Program-made: the position numbers and the translations under genes
Assembly: GCA_900552645.1 (NCBI GenBank)
Contig: USAN01000004.1
Span: 148,254 to 212,253, forward strand
Source: an uncultured Bacteroides sp.
GTDB lineage: Bacteria > Bacteroidota > Bacteroidia > Bacteroidales > Bacteroidaceae
Direction: 5' to 3'
Length of the DNA: 64,000 nucleotides
In this document: one piece after another, positions 47,178 through 55,788 of the stretch
How positions within the stretch are numbered: the stretch's first letter is position 1
Layout: each line of letters begins with the position of its first letter
Notes under the pieces: model-generated
What the model saw: only the letters and a program-made list of their open reading frames with translations
The model's database searches: none
What the model was told of the DNA's origin: nothing

Positions 47178-48665
47178 TTAACTATTGGTATTCATAAGGT
47201 TTTCTACCGCTTTTTTCCATCCATCATATAAAATGGCTCTATTATCTTCTTTCATTTGCGGCATTATTTTATTATCAGCATTTCTTAAGGTTTTTACTTC
47301 ATTAAAGTCTCTCCATTTTTTCATTGCAAATCCATTCATAATGACAGCTCCTAGTGCTGAGGCTTCTTCTACTTCAGATATTGTTATTGGTACATTTAAC
47401 ATATCAGACTGAAAGTGCATTAGGAATTTATTTTTTGTTGGTCCACCATCTACCCTTAATTCTTTAATAGTTAGTCTACTATTAAATGTAATCATATCAA
47501 GTAAATCTTTTATTTGATATGCTATCGATTCTAAGGCAGCCCGAACAATATGTGCTTTTGTAGTTGATAAAGTCATACCACTTATCTGAGCTTTCACATT
47601 AGGCATCCACCAAGGAGCTCCCAATCCTGCAAACGCTGGCACAAAATACACATTATCACTATTATCGACTGAAATGGCTATAGATTCCGCTTCTCGTGGT
47701 GATTCAATCATATTAAGATTATCTGCCAGCCATTTTATGGTAGCTCCGGTACAATGTATATTACCTTCGTAAGCATAGAATACTTTTCCTAAAGCAGATA
47801 ACCCTACAGTTGTAACCACTCCTTTTGGCGATTCTATTGCTTCTTCACCAATATTTATCATCACAGATGAGCCAGTTCCATATGTAGCTTTTCCCATTCC
47901 AGACTCAAAACACATTTGACCAGTTAATGCTCCGTGCGAATCACCTAAAACCCCGGCAATTGGTATAGGAACATTAAAAAGATCTCCAACTGTAGTATAC
48001 CCAAAGATTGAATCACATGGCAATGTTTTTGGCATCATGCTTTTAGAAATAGTGAATAAATCTAATAGTTCATCATCCCAGTCAAGAGTCTTAATATTAA
48101 ATAATAAAGTTCTTGAAGCATTAGTATAATCAGTAGCATGAACCTTTCCGTCTGTTAGCTTCCATATAAGCCACGAATCAATAGTTCCAAATAGTAGATC
48201 ACCATTTTTAGCTAACTGACGAGCACCATCTACATTATCAATTATCCACTTTGCACCACTTGCCGAGAAATAAGGATCAATAAGCAAACCTGTCTTTTCT
48301 TTTATAATATTACTATAACCTCTACTCTTTAAATCTTCACAGGTCTCTATTCCCCTCATACACTGCCACACTACAGCATTATATATAGGTTTACCGGTAA
48401 GCTTATTCCATACTACTACAGTTTCTCTTTGATTAGTTATTGCTAAAGAATAAGTATCATCATTACCTTCCTCTTTTAAAAGAGATTCAATAGCATTTAT
48501 TGTGTTATAATAAATTTCCTCCGCATCATGTTCTACCCATCCCGGTTTAGGATAATATTGATGATGTTCGATATTAACTCTATGCAGTATATCGCATTCT
48601 TCATTAAATAGCATTGCTTTAGTGGCAGACGTACTTTGATCTATTGCTATTATTTTATTACTCAT
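47178..48665 (-). CDS. FGGY carbohydrate kinase, GlpK-like with altered pocket
   Basis: The 495-residue kinase is clearly of the glycerol-kinase branch (YPKPGWVEHDAEEIYY, ITNQRETVVVW, GTIDSWLIWKLTDGKVHATDYTNASRT). Arg80, Glu81, Tyr132 and Asp242 of the glycerol site are kept. However, the next Gln is Ser243 (GDSHGALTG) and the pocket Phe is Ser267 (YGTGSSVM), which would widen the site. It probably phosphorylates a larger ketose. The start ATG 48665 (MSNKIIAIDQST) is preferred over an upstream one at 48683. Confidence 0.85.
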   Translation of the reverse strand: MSNKIIAIDQSTSATKAMLFNEECDILHRVNIEHHQYYPKPGWVEHDAEEIYYNTINAIESLLKEEGNDDTYSLAITNQRETVVVWNKLTGKPIYNAVVWQCMRGIETCEDLKSRGYSNIIKEKTGLLIDPYFSASGAKWIIDNVDGARQLAKNGDLLFGTIDSWLIWKLTDGKVHATDYTNASRTLLFNIKTLDWDDELLDLFTISKSMMPKTLPCDSIFGYTTVGDLFNVPIPIAGVLGDSHGALTGQMCFESGMGKATYGTGSSVMINIGEEAIESPKGVVTTVGLSALGKVFYAYEGNIHCTGATIKWLADNLNMIESPREAESIAISVDNSDNVYFVPAFAGLGAPWWMPNVKAQISGMTLSTTKAHIVRAALESIAYQIKDLLDMITFNSRLTIKELRVDGGPTKNKFLMHFQSDMLNVPITISEVEEASALGAVIMNGFAMKKWRDFNEVKTLRNADNKIMPQMKEDNRAILYDGWKKAVENLMNTNS

Positions 48666-48695
48666 AGTATTTAAAGTTAACAATGTTTTGTAAGA

Positions 48696-49625
48696 TTATT
48701 TTAAGAATTCTATTACCTCATTATATATACCTTCTGTATTTAAATGATAATAAGAGAATATTTCTAGCGGTTTGCCATGAATCACATTTTCATCTGGAAT
48801 ACCCAAAATTCTTACAGGAACAGGCTCCTCAGATATCGTTTCTGTTACCAATGCACCGAGCCCACCAAATTTACTGTGTTCTTCTACTGTTATTATTTTT
48901 CCTGTCTCGCGAGCAGCTTTAATAATGGCTTCTTTATCAAATGGTTTAATAGACGACATATCAAGTACGCGCACATTTACACCTTCATTCTTTAATCTTA
49001 ATCCAGCTTGATATGCGTGATATACAGTTTCTCCGGTAGCAATTATAGTAAGTTTATCGCCATCAAGCAAGACGTTCGCCTTTCCTAATTCAAAATCAAA
49101 ATCATTGTTTTCATATACATCGGGCACAGCATTACGACCCACCCTAACATATACCGGATGAGGATAGTCTACTAACATCTTTACTAGCTTGCGTGTCTGA
49201 CGAGCATCACAAGGTAAAACTATGTTCATTCCAGGAAATGTTCTCAAAACAGCAATATCATGCAAGCTATGGTGAGTTGCCCCAAGAGCTCCATATGCAA
49301 CGCCCCCGCTCACTCCCAATATCTTAACATTATTTTGACTGTAGGCAAGATCTACCTTAACTTGTTCCAGACTTCTGGCTACATAAAAACATGCCGGACC
49401 ACATACAAATACTTTTTTTCCACAGTGTGCCAATCCTGCAGATATGCCAACAGCATCCTGTTCGGCAATACCACATTCAACAAACTGATTGGGAAGTTGA
49501 TCAGCAAAATCTCCCAAAGTAACAGAACCTCTTGCATCGGTTGTAACTGCTATTATATCTTTATCTTCTTTTGCAAGCTCTAGCAAAGTATCCGTAAAGC
49601 TTTTTCTGCAAGGTATGTTATTCAT
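48696..49625 (-). CDS. Split transketolase, C-terminal subunit
   Basis: The 309-residue protein has the pyrimidine-binding domain with the TPP-activating Glu in FVECGIAEQDAVGISAGL (E55), and a C-terminal transketolase domain starting near residue 180 (LLDGDKLTIIATGETVYHA...SSIKPFDKEAI). It pairs with the N-terminal subunit encoded 4 bases upstream to form a functional two-chain transketolase. This split form is used in apulose-4-phosphate and sulfosugar pathways, as well as in ordinary ones. Confidence 0.88.
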   Translation of the reverse strand: MNNIPCRKSFTDTLLELAKEDKDIIAVTTDARGSVTLGDFADQLPNQFVECGIAEQDAVGISAGLAHCGKKVFVCGPACFYVARSLEQVKVDLAYSQNNVKILGVSGGVAYGALGATHHSLHDIAVLRTFPGMNIVLPCDARQTRKLVKMLVDYPHPVYVRVGRNAVPDVYENNDFDFELGKANVLLDGDKLTIIATGETVYHAYQAGLRLKNEGVNVRVLDMSSIKPFDKEAIIKAARETGKIITVEEHSKFGGLGALVTETISEEPVPVRILGIPDENVIHGKPLEIFSYYHLNTEGIYNEVIEFLK

Positions 49626-49629
49626 AGTA

Positions 49630-50457
49630 TTATTCTAATAATTTAATTCGTTCAGAAATTTCCTCAATAGCGATCTTGTACTGATCCTCAGTAGGAACTC
49701 CATGATGCCATTTTGCAACCCCTTCCATAAAAGATATTCCCTTACCCTTAGTAGTATGAGAGATCAATAGATGAGGTGTATTTGAAGAATAATCTACTTC
49801 GTTAAATGTATTCAATATACTCTCTATCTCATCGCCGTTCATCTCTTTTACATCCCAACCAAATGCCTCCCATCTTTGACGCATATTCTCTAATGACATT
49901 ACCTCTTCGGTAGTTCCACTTATCTGAAGTCCATTTCTGTCAATAATAGCAACTAAATTACCGAGTTTATATTGATGTGCTGCCATTGCGGCTTCATAAA
50001 TAGAACCTTCACCCTGTTCTCCATCTCCCATAAGAACATAAGTCTTGTATCCTTTTTTATCCATCTTAGCTGCTAAAGCCATTCCTACTCCTATAGACAA
50101 ACCATGCCCCAATGCACCACTATTTACTTCAATTCCCGGAACCTCTATAGTGGGGTGACCTGATAGTATTGAATTAAATTCTCCTAAAGTATTAATTATT
50201 TTCTTTGAAATAAAACCTTTTGCCTCTAAAACTGCATATAAAGCCTCTACACAATGTCCTTTGCTCATTATAAAACGATCTCGTAAAGGATTATTCATAT
50301 TTTCAGTATCAATATTCATGATTTGAAAATATAAAGTGGTAAGGACATTAAGACAAGAAAGATCTCCTCCTATATGGCCCGCTTTTGCATTATATACAAT
50401 TTCAAGAAGCCTTCTTCGATTCTTTTCGGATTGCAATATTAAATTCTTTGTTTGCAT
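49630..50457 (-). CDS. Split transketolase, N-terminal subunit
   Basis: The 275-residue protein starts at ATG 50457 (MQTKNLILQSEKNRR). The longer frame to 50547 adds a hydrophobic leader unlike any transketolase and overlaps the promoter. The TPP-binding segment GDGEQGEG...IIDRNG (residues 144-176), AKAGHIGGDLS (H28) and SKGHCVEALY are intact. It is the first gene of the operon, with a -7 box just upstream. Confidence 0.88.
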   Translation of the reverse strand: MQTKNLILQSEKNRRRLLEIVYNAKAGHIGGDLSCLNVLTTLYFQIMNIDTENMNNPLRDRFIMSKGHCVEALYAVLEAKGFISKKIINTLGEFNSILSGHPTIEVPGIEVNSGALGHGLSIGVGMALAAKMDKKGYKTYVLMGDGEQGEGSIYEAAMAAHQYKLGNLVAIIDRNGLQISGTTEEVMSLENMRQRWEAFGWDVKEMNGDEIESILNTFNEVDYSSNTPHLLISHTTKGKGISFMEGVAKWHHGVPTEDQYKIAIEEISERIKLLE

Positions 50458-50483
50458 ATTATATTTTTCACTTTTTTCATTTG

Positions 50484-50512
50484 CAAATATAGTTTTCGAA
50501 AGTATTCGAAAG
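50484..50512 (-). promoter_or_regulatory. Operon promoter with paired TTCGAAAG boxes
   Basis: On the minus strand the -7 box TATATTTG (50484-50491) is preceded by two direct copies of CTTTCGAA (50495-50502 and 50505-50512) spaced one helical turn apart. This is a plausible operator for the neighbouring DeoR repressor. Confidence 0.55.
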
Positions 50513-50565
50513 ATATAAAAAGAAAGAAAAAGAAAGTATATTAGCATACATTAACATATTAACGC

Positions 50566-50604
50566 AAAAATAGCCTTACAAGAATAACTTGTAAGGCTAT
50601 TTTT
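50566..50604 (-). terminator. Terminator between deoR and the transketolase operon
   Basis: A perfect 17-bp stem AAAAATAGCCTTACAAG / CTTGTAAGGCTATTTTT has loop AATAA. It ends the ribB-deoR transcript before the operon promoter. Confidence 0.9.
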
Positions 50605-50620
50605 ATTTAATATTTTTCTC

Positions 50621-51376
50621 TTAAAGAACTTCTATATTCTGAGTTTTAAATAATTCTATATCTCCTTGAGATATAGAGTCATCTGTTATCAAGGTATTTA
50701 CGAGTGAGACAGGACCTAGATTAGCAAATGCACTAACTCCTATTTTTGAGGAATCCGCAACTAAATAAACCTGTTCTGCCGATTTAATCATGGCTGTTTT
50801 AACTACAAGATCACTTAAACTTGGATAAGTCAGCTTTAAATCAGAAGATATTCCTGCAGTAGCCAGAAATAATTTATTAACGTGAATATCTTTGAACGAC
50901 TCTGCAGCCATAGAACCTGTAAGTGATAAGGTAGGTGCTTTAAATTCACCTCCTGTTACTATCAAATTTATTCCATGATTTTCTCCTAATATCAAAGCTA
51001 TATTAAGTGAATTGGTAATAATAGTCAAATCATTGAAATTAGTAAGCAGTTTAGCTATCTCTGTTGTAGTAGAACCTGAATCAAGAATTATACTATCACC
51101 ATTATTTATAAGCTTTACAGCCTTCCTGGCAATTGTTTCCTTCTTCTCTATATTGATCTGATTAAAAAGCTTTCCAGTTTTAGCAAACGAACCTACATCT
51201 TTAAGAAAGGCACCTCCATGTTCTCTTTGCACAAAACCTTCCTGTTCTAGAGTTTCCAAATCCTGTCTTATAGTAACTTCAGTAACATTGAATATCCTGC
51301 TAAGATCCTGAACCTTTGCATGTCCATCTTCTCTTATCAAATCAAGAATCTTCAGCCTCCTTCTGTTTAGTGCCAT
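50621..51376 (-). CDS. DeoR family transcriptional regulator
   Basis: The 251-residue protein has an N-terminal winged helix (ILDLIREDGHAKVQDLSRIFNVTEVTIRQDLETLEQEGFV) and a DeoR C-terminal sensor domain with DSGSTTTEIAKLL, NSLNIALILG and VTGGEFKAPTLSLTGSMA. DeoR proteins usually sense sugar phosphates. It almost certainly controls the transketolase/kinase/isomerase operon, which begins just past its terminator. It starts 11 bases after the ribB stop. Confidence 0.92.
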   Translation of the reverse strand: MALNRRRLKILDLIREDGHAKVQDLSRIFNVTEVTIRQDLETLEQEGFVQREHGGAFLKDVGSFAKTGKLFNQINIEKKETIARKAVKLINNGDSIILDSGSTTTEIAKLLTNFNDLTIITNSLNIALILGENHGINLIVTGGEFKAPTLSLTGSMAAESFKDIHVNKLFLATAGISSDLKLTYPSLSDLVVKTAMIKSAEQVYLVADSSKIGVSAFANLGPVSLVNTLITDDSISQGDIELFKTQNIEVL

Positions 51377-51387
51377 TTCTTTTATTT

Positions 51388-52008
51388 TTAAATATTATTG
51401 CTTATACGATATTTCTGTATATCTTCTATAGAGATTATTTTAAGATTATGAGTTTTAGCTATTTCAAGCAACTGAGGCAAACGTGCCATAGTACCATCTG
51501 TATTAAGAATCTCTATTAATGCTCCTCCTGGTGTCAAGCCTGAAAGTCGAGTAATGTCAAGGAGAGCTTCCGTATGGCCGTTACGTTCCAATACTCCGTT
51601 ATCTGCTCCATATAGAGGAAATACATGACCGGGACGAGCTAATTCTGATGAATCTATACCACCGCCTACCAAGGCTTTTATTGTTGCCGCACGATCATAA
51701 GCAGATACTCCTGTAGAACATCCATGTCCTCTTAAATCGACCGACATGGTAAATGGTGTTCCCAACAATGAAGTATTATCATCTGCCATAGGCAATAAAT
51801 CGAGCTCCTTACATCTTTCTTTTGATATGGGTACACAAAGCAATCCTCTACCGTTTGTAATCATGAAATTGACTATTTCAGGAGTAATCATTTCACCCGA
51901 AACAACAAAGTCTCCTTCATTCTCTCTATCTTCATCATCAACTACAATTATTACCTCTCCTTTTCGAATAGCTTCTATTCCTTCTTCTACACTATTTAAA
52001 ACCGACAT
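51388..52008 (-). CDS. ribB: 3,4-dihydroxy-2-butanone-4-phosphate synthase
   Basis: Converts ribulose-5-phosphate to the riboflavin precursor 3,4-dihydroxy-2-butanone 4-phosphate. The start is set at ATG 52008. Active-site segments VVDDEDRENEGDFV, FTMSVDLRGHGCSTGVSAYDRA, RPGHVFPL and NGHTEALLDITRLSG are intact. It is a stand-alone RibB of about 206 residues with no RibA domain, whereas fused RibBA is common in the group. Its co-transcription with a sugar regulator is unusual. Confidence 0.93.
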   Translation of the reverse strand: MSVLNSVEEGIEAIRKGEVIIVVDDEDRENEGDFVVSGEMITPEIVNFMITNGRGLLCVPISKERCKELDLLPMADDNTSLLGTPFTMSVDLRGHGCSTGVSAYDRAATIKALVGGGIDSSELARPGHVFPLYGADNGVLERNGHTEALLDITRLSGLTPGGALIEILNTDGTMARLPQLLEIAKTHNLKIISIEDIQKYRISNNI

Positions 52009-52095
52009 ATTATTTATAAATTTATGCAAATGTAGAAAATAATCGAAAATTGCACAAATTAGATAAGCTAAATATAATCTAAAGCTACTTATATT

Positions 52096-52389
52096 GTTAA
52101 TAATATAAATATTCCAACCTCATATTTAATACTTGTTCCTCATCAAGAAACACTTAGAAATATATGTCGGAGAGAGAAATCGTTCGGTATTAGTAAGAGT
52201 ACCTTTAGGATAGAGAATGAAAATAGATTAAAATCACTATCAGAACTTACTAAGAATTGTAAAGCTCCGGCAAATTGCCTTTGCACACAGCGTAATGCAT
52301 ATGTAGAATATAGAGTATTCAGTCCTCGTATGATAGATTATATAATAAATAAGCTAGCCTCATACAAAAACAAAAGCTTACGTAATTAA
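52096..52389 (+). pseudogene. Possible ORF remnant in the 554-base gap 52009-52562
   Basis: The plus-strand frame is open for 97 codons (TAA at 52387-52389) but has no start codon near its beginning. Its only ATG lies about 18 codons from the end. The predicted chain includes RREKSFGISKSTFRIENENRLKSL, loosely like a helix-turn-helix, and a Cys pair CLC. The family is not recognised. It may be a decayed mobile-element or regulator fragment. The rest of the gap holds only a hairpin. Confidence 0.35.
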
Positions 52390-52471
52390 ATATAGGATAA
52401 CCGTAAGGGAATGACTAATCTGTTAAATAAATATTTACATTGCGGATAATACCTGACTTTAACAATATATA

Positions 52472-52531
52472 ACCGGATGTATCTTGTGCTTTTCTACATT
52501 ATATATAAAGAGAAGCATTACTACATCCGGT
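52472..52531 (-). terminator. Two-tier hairpin downstream of the ric gene
   Basis: The outer stem ACCGGATGTA / TACATCCGGT (10 bp) and inner stem TGCTTTTCT / AGAGAAGCA (one G-U) lie about 30 bases past the ric stop on the minus strand. Confidence 0.55.
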
Positions 52532-52562
52532 ATTATTAATTAAAACACTATCTATATCCAAC

Positions 52563-53288
52563 TTATCTCACACATTGTCTTTCTAATTGTGATGCCATAG
52601 GAAAAATGATGTTATTTTCTATATGTATATGTTCATATAAATTTTGGACAAAGTTCTTCAATTTTATCATCATTAGATTGTATGTATTACATCCATCATC
52701 AGGTATAGCAAAATTATTTGTAATTTCTGTAATGCGCTGATATCTATCACCTTCACCTTCATGCTCCATACGCATTACTTTTATAGGATTATTAACCGTT
52801 CCACAATGCATTTGTTGTATAGAATCGTCAGCTTCAGATGCTTCAAAAAGTTCATATAAAAAAGGGAATAGTACATTCTCTTCTTTCTGAAGATGAGAAT
52901 CAAGATCTATAAGCGACTGATGGAAAAGCAACATTACTTCGTTCAGTTCAGGATGATTATGTCCATGAGCTGATTCTACTTTTTCAATAAGTTCTAATAT
53001 TTCCGGACCATTCTTTCTTATTCCTCTATGATGTATCTTAAGGACGTAGTCAATAAGTAAATCTAAAGGCCAATCTGAAAAATTATTCTTTGCTATACCA
53101 CTCTCTTTTTTATTGTTCAATTCTGCTATAACATTATTTACATCAATACCTTTGTCAATGCATGCATTCTTAAGAGAGATATTCCCATGACAGCAAAAAT
53201 CTATACCATATTTAAAAAAAACATCCGCCGAACTGAAATTGGCTGCCACTATTGAGCCAACTTCCATATTAAGTAAATTATTATCCAT
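52563..53288 (-). CDS. ric: Iron-sulfur cluster repair di-iron protein (RIC/YtfE/ScdA)
   Basis: The 241-residue protein has an N-terminal ScdA_N (DUF542) segment with FFKYGIDFCCHGNISLKNAC and a hemerythrin-like domain with di-iron His/Glu (KIHHRGIRK, HGHNHPEL, FHQSLIDLDSHLQKEENVLFPFL, MEHEGEGD, HIHIENNIIFPMA). It repairs Fe-S clusters damaged by nitric oxide. It follows hcp by 10 bases in one unit. Confidence 0.95.
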   Translation of the reverse strand: MDNNLLNMEVGSIVAANFSSADVFFKYGIDFCCHGNISLKNACIDKGIDVNNVIAELNNKKESGIAKNNFSDWPLDLLIDYVLKIHHRGIRKNGPEILELIEKVESAHGHNHPELNEVMLLFHQSLIDLDSHLQKEENVLFPFLYELFEASEADDSIQQMHCGTVNNPIKVMRMEHEGEGDRYQRITEITNNFAIPDDGCNTYNLMMIKLKNFVQNLYEHIHIENNIIFPMASQLERQCVR

Positions 53289-53298
53289 ATATTATTTT

Positions 53299-54951
53299 TT
53301 ATCTTATTCCAAAAATGTTCATGTCATCTTCTACCGTACCTATCCCTGCAATACCAAAATTATCTATAAGCACTTTAGCTACATTAGGTGAAAGAAAAGC
53401 AGGAAGAGTAGGTCCAAGATGAATATTCTTAACGCCTAAGCTCAACAACGCTAACAAAACAATTACCGCTTTCTGTTCATACCATGCAATATTATATACT
53501 ATCGGTAGCTCATTTATATCATTTAGTTGAAATACCTCTTTTAACTTCATTGCTATTATTGCAAGTGAGTAACTGTCATTACACTGACCCGCATCCAAAA
53601 CTCTCGGTATTCCATTTATATCACCAAGATTAAGCTTATTATATTTATATTTGGCGCATCCGGCTGTAAGTATAACACAATCTGAAGGTAATTTCTCTGC
53701 AAACTCAGTATAATAATCTCTATTTTTCATTCTTCCATCACAACCTGCCATGACAACAAACCTGCGTATATCTCCAGATTTTACTGCATTAGCTATCACA
53801 TCAGCTAACTTTAATACCTGATTATGAGCAAAGCCTCCAATAATTTCTCCGTTTTCTATTTCTATCGGACTATCACATTTCTTGGCAAGTTTTATAACTT
53901 CCGAAAAATCTTTATGATTATTACTGTCTGTAGGAATATATCTACATCCAGGATATCCTGTAGAATTACTTGTAAACATTCTATCTTTATATATAGAATT
54001 AGCTAATGGTGGCACTATACAGTTAGTAGTAAATACGATAGGCCCATTGAAAGATGTAAACTCTTCACGCTGTTTCCACCAAGCATTTCCATAATTGCCA
54101 ACGAAATGACTATATTTCTTAAACTCTGGATAATAATGAGCCGGAAGCATTTCACCATGAGTATATACATCTACTCCAGAGCCTTCAGTCTGTTTAAGTA
54201 ATTCCTCAATATCATGCAAGTCATGTCCACTTATAAGAATACCCGGTCTTTTACCCACTCCTATATTTACCTTTGTAATTTCCGGATTACCATATCTTGT
54301 AGTATTTGCTCTATCCAATAATGCCATTGACGCAACTCCCATTTCGCCAGTTTTCATTACAAGTGCTACAAGGGCTTCGGAATCCATATTATCAGTACTC
54401 ATACATGAAATAGCATTCTGAATGAAAGAATGAATACTTTCATCCTCAAAGCCTAGTCTTATTGCATGTTCATGATATGCAGCCATTCCTTTAAGACCGT
54501 ATAGAATAAGTTCTTTAAGAGACCGTATATCTTCATTCGTTTCACGTAATACTCCTACACTAACAGCTGTATAATAATAAGATTCTTTATTTCCACTCCA
54601 AGAAAGTTCAAAAATATCTGGTAAGATAATATCATTCTCAGCAGCTATATCCATTAGTCTATTACGTATCTCTATACCATTTTCAATGCGATCTATAATG
54701 CTTTCATCATCGAAGTTTGCATTAGTTATAGTACAAAAAAGTGCATCTGTAACAAAAGCGTTTACCTTTTCGTCAACTTTTAAATTATTACTTCTTAATC
54801 CATTAGCTACTATCGAAACACCACGTACTACAAAAAGCAAAAAATCCATATACCCAGAAGTTGTACTTGTTTTTCCACATACTCCCTTTAATATACAACC
54901 TATACCTTTTGCTGTCTCTTGACACTGAAAGCAGAACATACTATTTTCCAT
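53299..54951 (-). CDS. hcp: Hydroxylamine reductase / hybrid cluster protein
   Basis: The 550-residue protein is a class I/II Hcp with the N-terminal cluster cysteines in [15 protein letters not shown] and GVCGKTS. The hybrid-cluster ligands lie in [44 protein letters not shown] and [10 protein letters not shown]. It reduces NO/hydroxylamine-type nitrogen species. It is the first gene of the hcp-ric unit and divergent from a Crp/Fnr regulator, which shares its control region. Confidence 0.96.
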   Translation of the reverse strand: MENSMFCFQCQETAKGIGCILKGVCGKTSTTSGYMDFLLFVVRGVSIVANGLRSNNLKVDEKVNAFVTDALFCTITNANFDDESIIDRIENGIEIRNRLMDIAAENDIILPDIFELSWSGNKESYYYTAVSVGVLRETNEDIRSLKELILYGLKGMAAYHEHAIRLGFEDESIHSFIQNAISCMSTDNMDSEALVALVMKTGEMGVASMALLDRANTTRYGNPEITKVNIGVGKRPGILISGHDLHDIEELLKQTEGSGVDVYTHGEMLPAHYYPEFKKYSHFVGNYGNAWWKQREEFTSFNGPIVFTTNCIVPPLANSIYKDRMFTSNSTGYPGCRYIPTDSNNHKDFSEVIKLAKKCDSPIEIENGEIIGGFAHNQVLKLADVIANAVKSGDIRRFVVMAGCDGRMKNRDYYTEFAEKLPSDCVILTAGCAKYKYNKLNLGDINGIPRVLDAGQCNDSYSLAIIAMKLKEVFQLNDINELPIVYNIAWYEQKAVIVLLALLSLGVKNIHLGPTLPAFLSPNVAKVLIDNFGIAGIGTVEDDMNIFGIR

Positions 54952-55038
54952 AACATCATATTATTTAAATGATTTAAATATTATATACCTTATTTTTCAT
55001 TAAGTTTGTGCAAATGTCATATTTAAGTATATCATAAA

Positions 55039-55056
55039 GTGTAACCTACATTACAC
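55039..55056. promoter_or_regulatory. Shared Crp/Fnr-type operator between hcp and the regulator
   Basis: Perfect inverted repeat GTGTAA-CCTACA-TTACAC, half-sites spaced 6 bases. A near -7 box (GACATTTG on the minus strand, 55011-55018) places it about 40 bases upstream of the inferred hcp start of transcription, a class II activator position. Confidence 0.65.
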
Positions 55057-55082
55057 CCTATATTAATAAAAGTTAAATCATC

Positions 55083-55706
55083 ATGATAATATCCGAACTA
55101 AAGAAACTCCCTCTGTTTGCAAATATAGACGAACAGATAATAATTAATCTATTAAAGGAGTCTACCAATAAAATCAGCACTTATAATGAAAGCGATTTCA
55201 TTGCTTATCAGGGAGATATATGTCGGTCGCTCTATTTTTTATATAGCGGAAAAGTTGTTGCTCAGATGGAGAATGTCGACGGAAAATTCATTAATATAGA
55301 GACCCTACAGGCACCCGAATTATTAGCACCAGCTTTCATTTATGGTGATGAAAATCATTTTCCTGTCAATATAGTTGCAATAAATCGATGCGAAGTGCTT
55401 ATTATAGATAAAGAATCATTTTTTCTGTTCATGCACGACAATCCTTCAGTTATGCGAGGATTCATAAATGACATATCAAACAGATGTCTTTTTCTTACTA
55501 GAAAAGTAAACGAATTTGCATTGCAAAATTTACGCTCCAGAATAGTAAACTACCTAAAAAGACATAAGTTCATAACCAATCAGCAAGCAGTTGCACAAAT
55601 CTTAGGGGTAGCTCGCCCCTCATTGGCTAAAGTACTGGCAGAAATGATTGAAGAAAATATAATCATAAAAGAAGACAACAAAATATCACTAAACTCAACT
55701 ATTTAA
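55083..55706 (+). CDS. Crp/Fnr family regulator, probably NO-responsive
   Basis: The 207-residue protein has a cyclic-nucleotide-binding-like beta-roll (about residues 10-115, FIAYQGDICRSLYFLYSGKV) and a winged helix (about 145-205, VAQILGVARPSLAKVLAEMIEEN). It lacks an N-terminal FNR cysteine cluster, so it is not an O2-sensing FNR. Divergence from hcp-ric and the shared palindrome make it the likely regulator of that pair, an HcpR-like role inferred from position. Confidence 0.85.
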   Translation: MIISELKKLPLFANIDEQIIINLLKESTNKISTYNESDFIAYQGDICRSLYFLYSGKVVAQMENVDGKFINIETLQAPELLAPAFIYGDENHFPVNIVAINRCEVLIIDKESFFLFMHDNPSVMRGFINDISNRCLFLTRKVNEFALQNLRSRIVNYLKRHKFITNQQAVAQILGVARPSLAKVLAEMIEENIIIKEDNKISLNSTI

Positions 55707-55732
55707 AACAATTGAGTCATTTTGTAAAATAT

Positions 55733-55775
55733 AAAAAAGCATCTACACCTCCCATTGAGGAAGGTTGATGCCTTA
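55733..55775 (-). terminator. Terminator after corA
   Basis: On the minus strand the stem GCATC...GATGC with an inner ACCTTCC / GGAGGT pairing is followed by T6. Confidence 0.6.
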
Positions 55776-55788
55776 TATAAACAATATT

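Noticed and set aside
38152..50457. Classical polysaccharide utilisation locus
   Set aside because: There is no SusC/SusD pair, no hybrid two-component or anti-sigma sensor, and no standard glycoside hydrolase in the unit.
48696..50457. Sulfoquinovose transketolase pathway as explanation for the split transketolase
   Set aside because: That route does not use a GlpK-like FGGY kinase, and no sulfosugar-specific aldehyde reductase or sulfonate exporter is present, so it fits less well than a ketose-phosphate route.
50458..50547. A longer N-terminus for the transketolase N-subunit that would look like a membrane leader
   Set aside because: The extra 30 residues cover the -7 box and the TTCGAAAG repeats, and transketolase N-subunits normally begin near the MQTK start.
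52009..52562. Possible FMN riboswitch upstream of ribB
   Set aside because: I could not find the conserved RFN blocks in this gap, and it contains instead an open-frame remnant and a hairpin.
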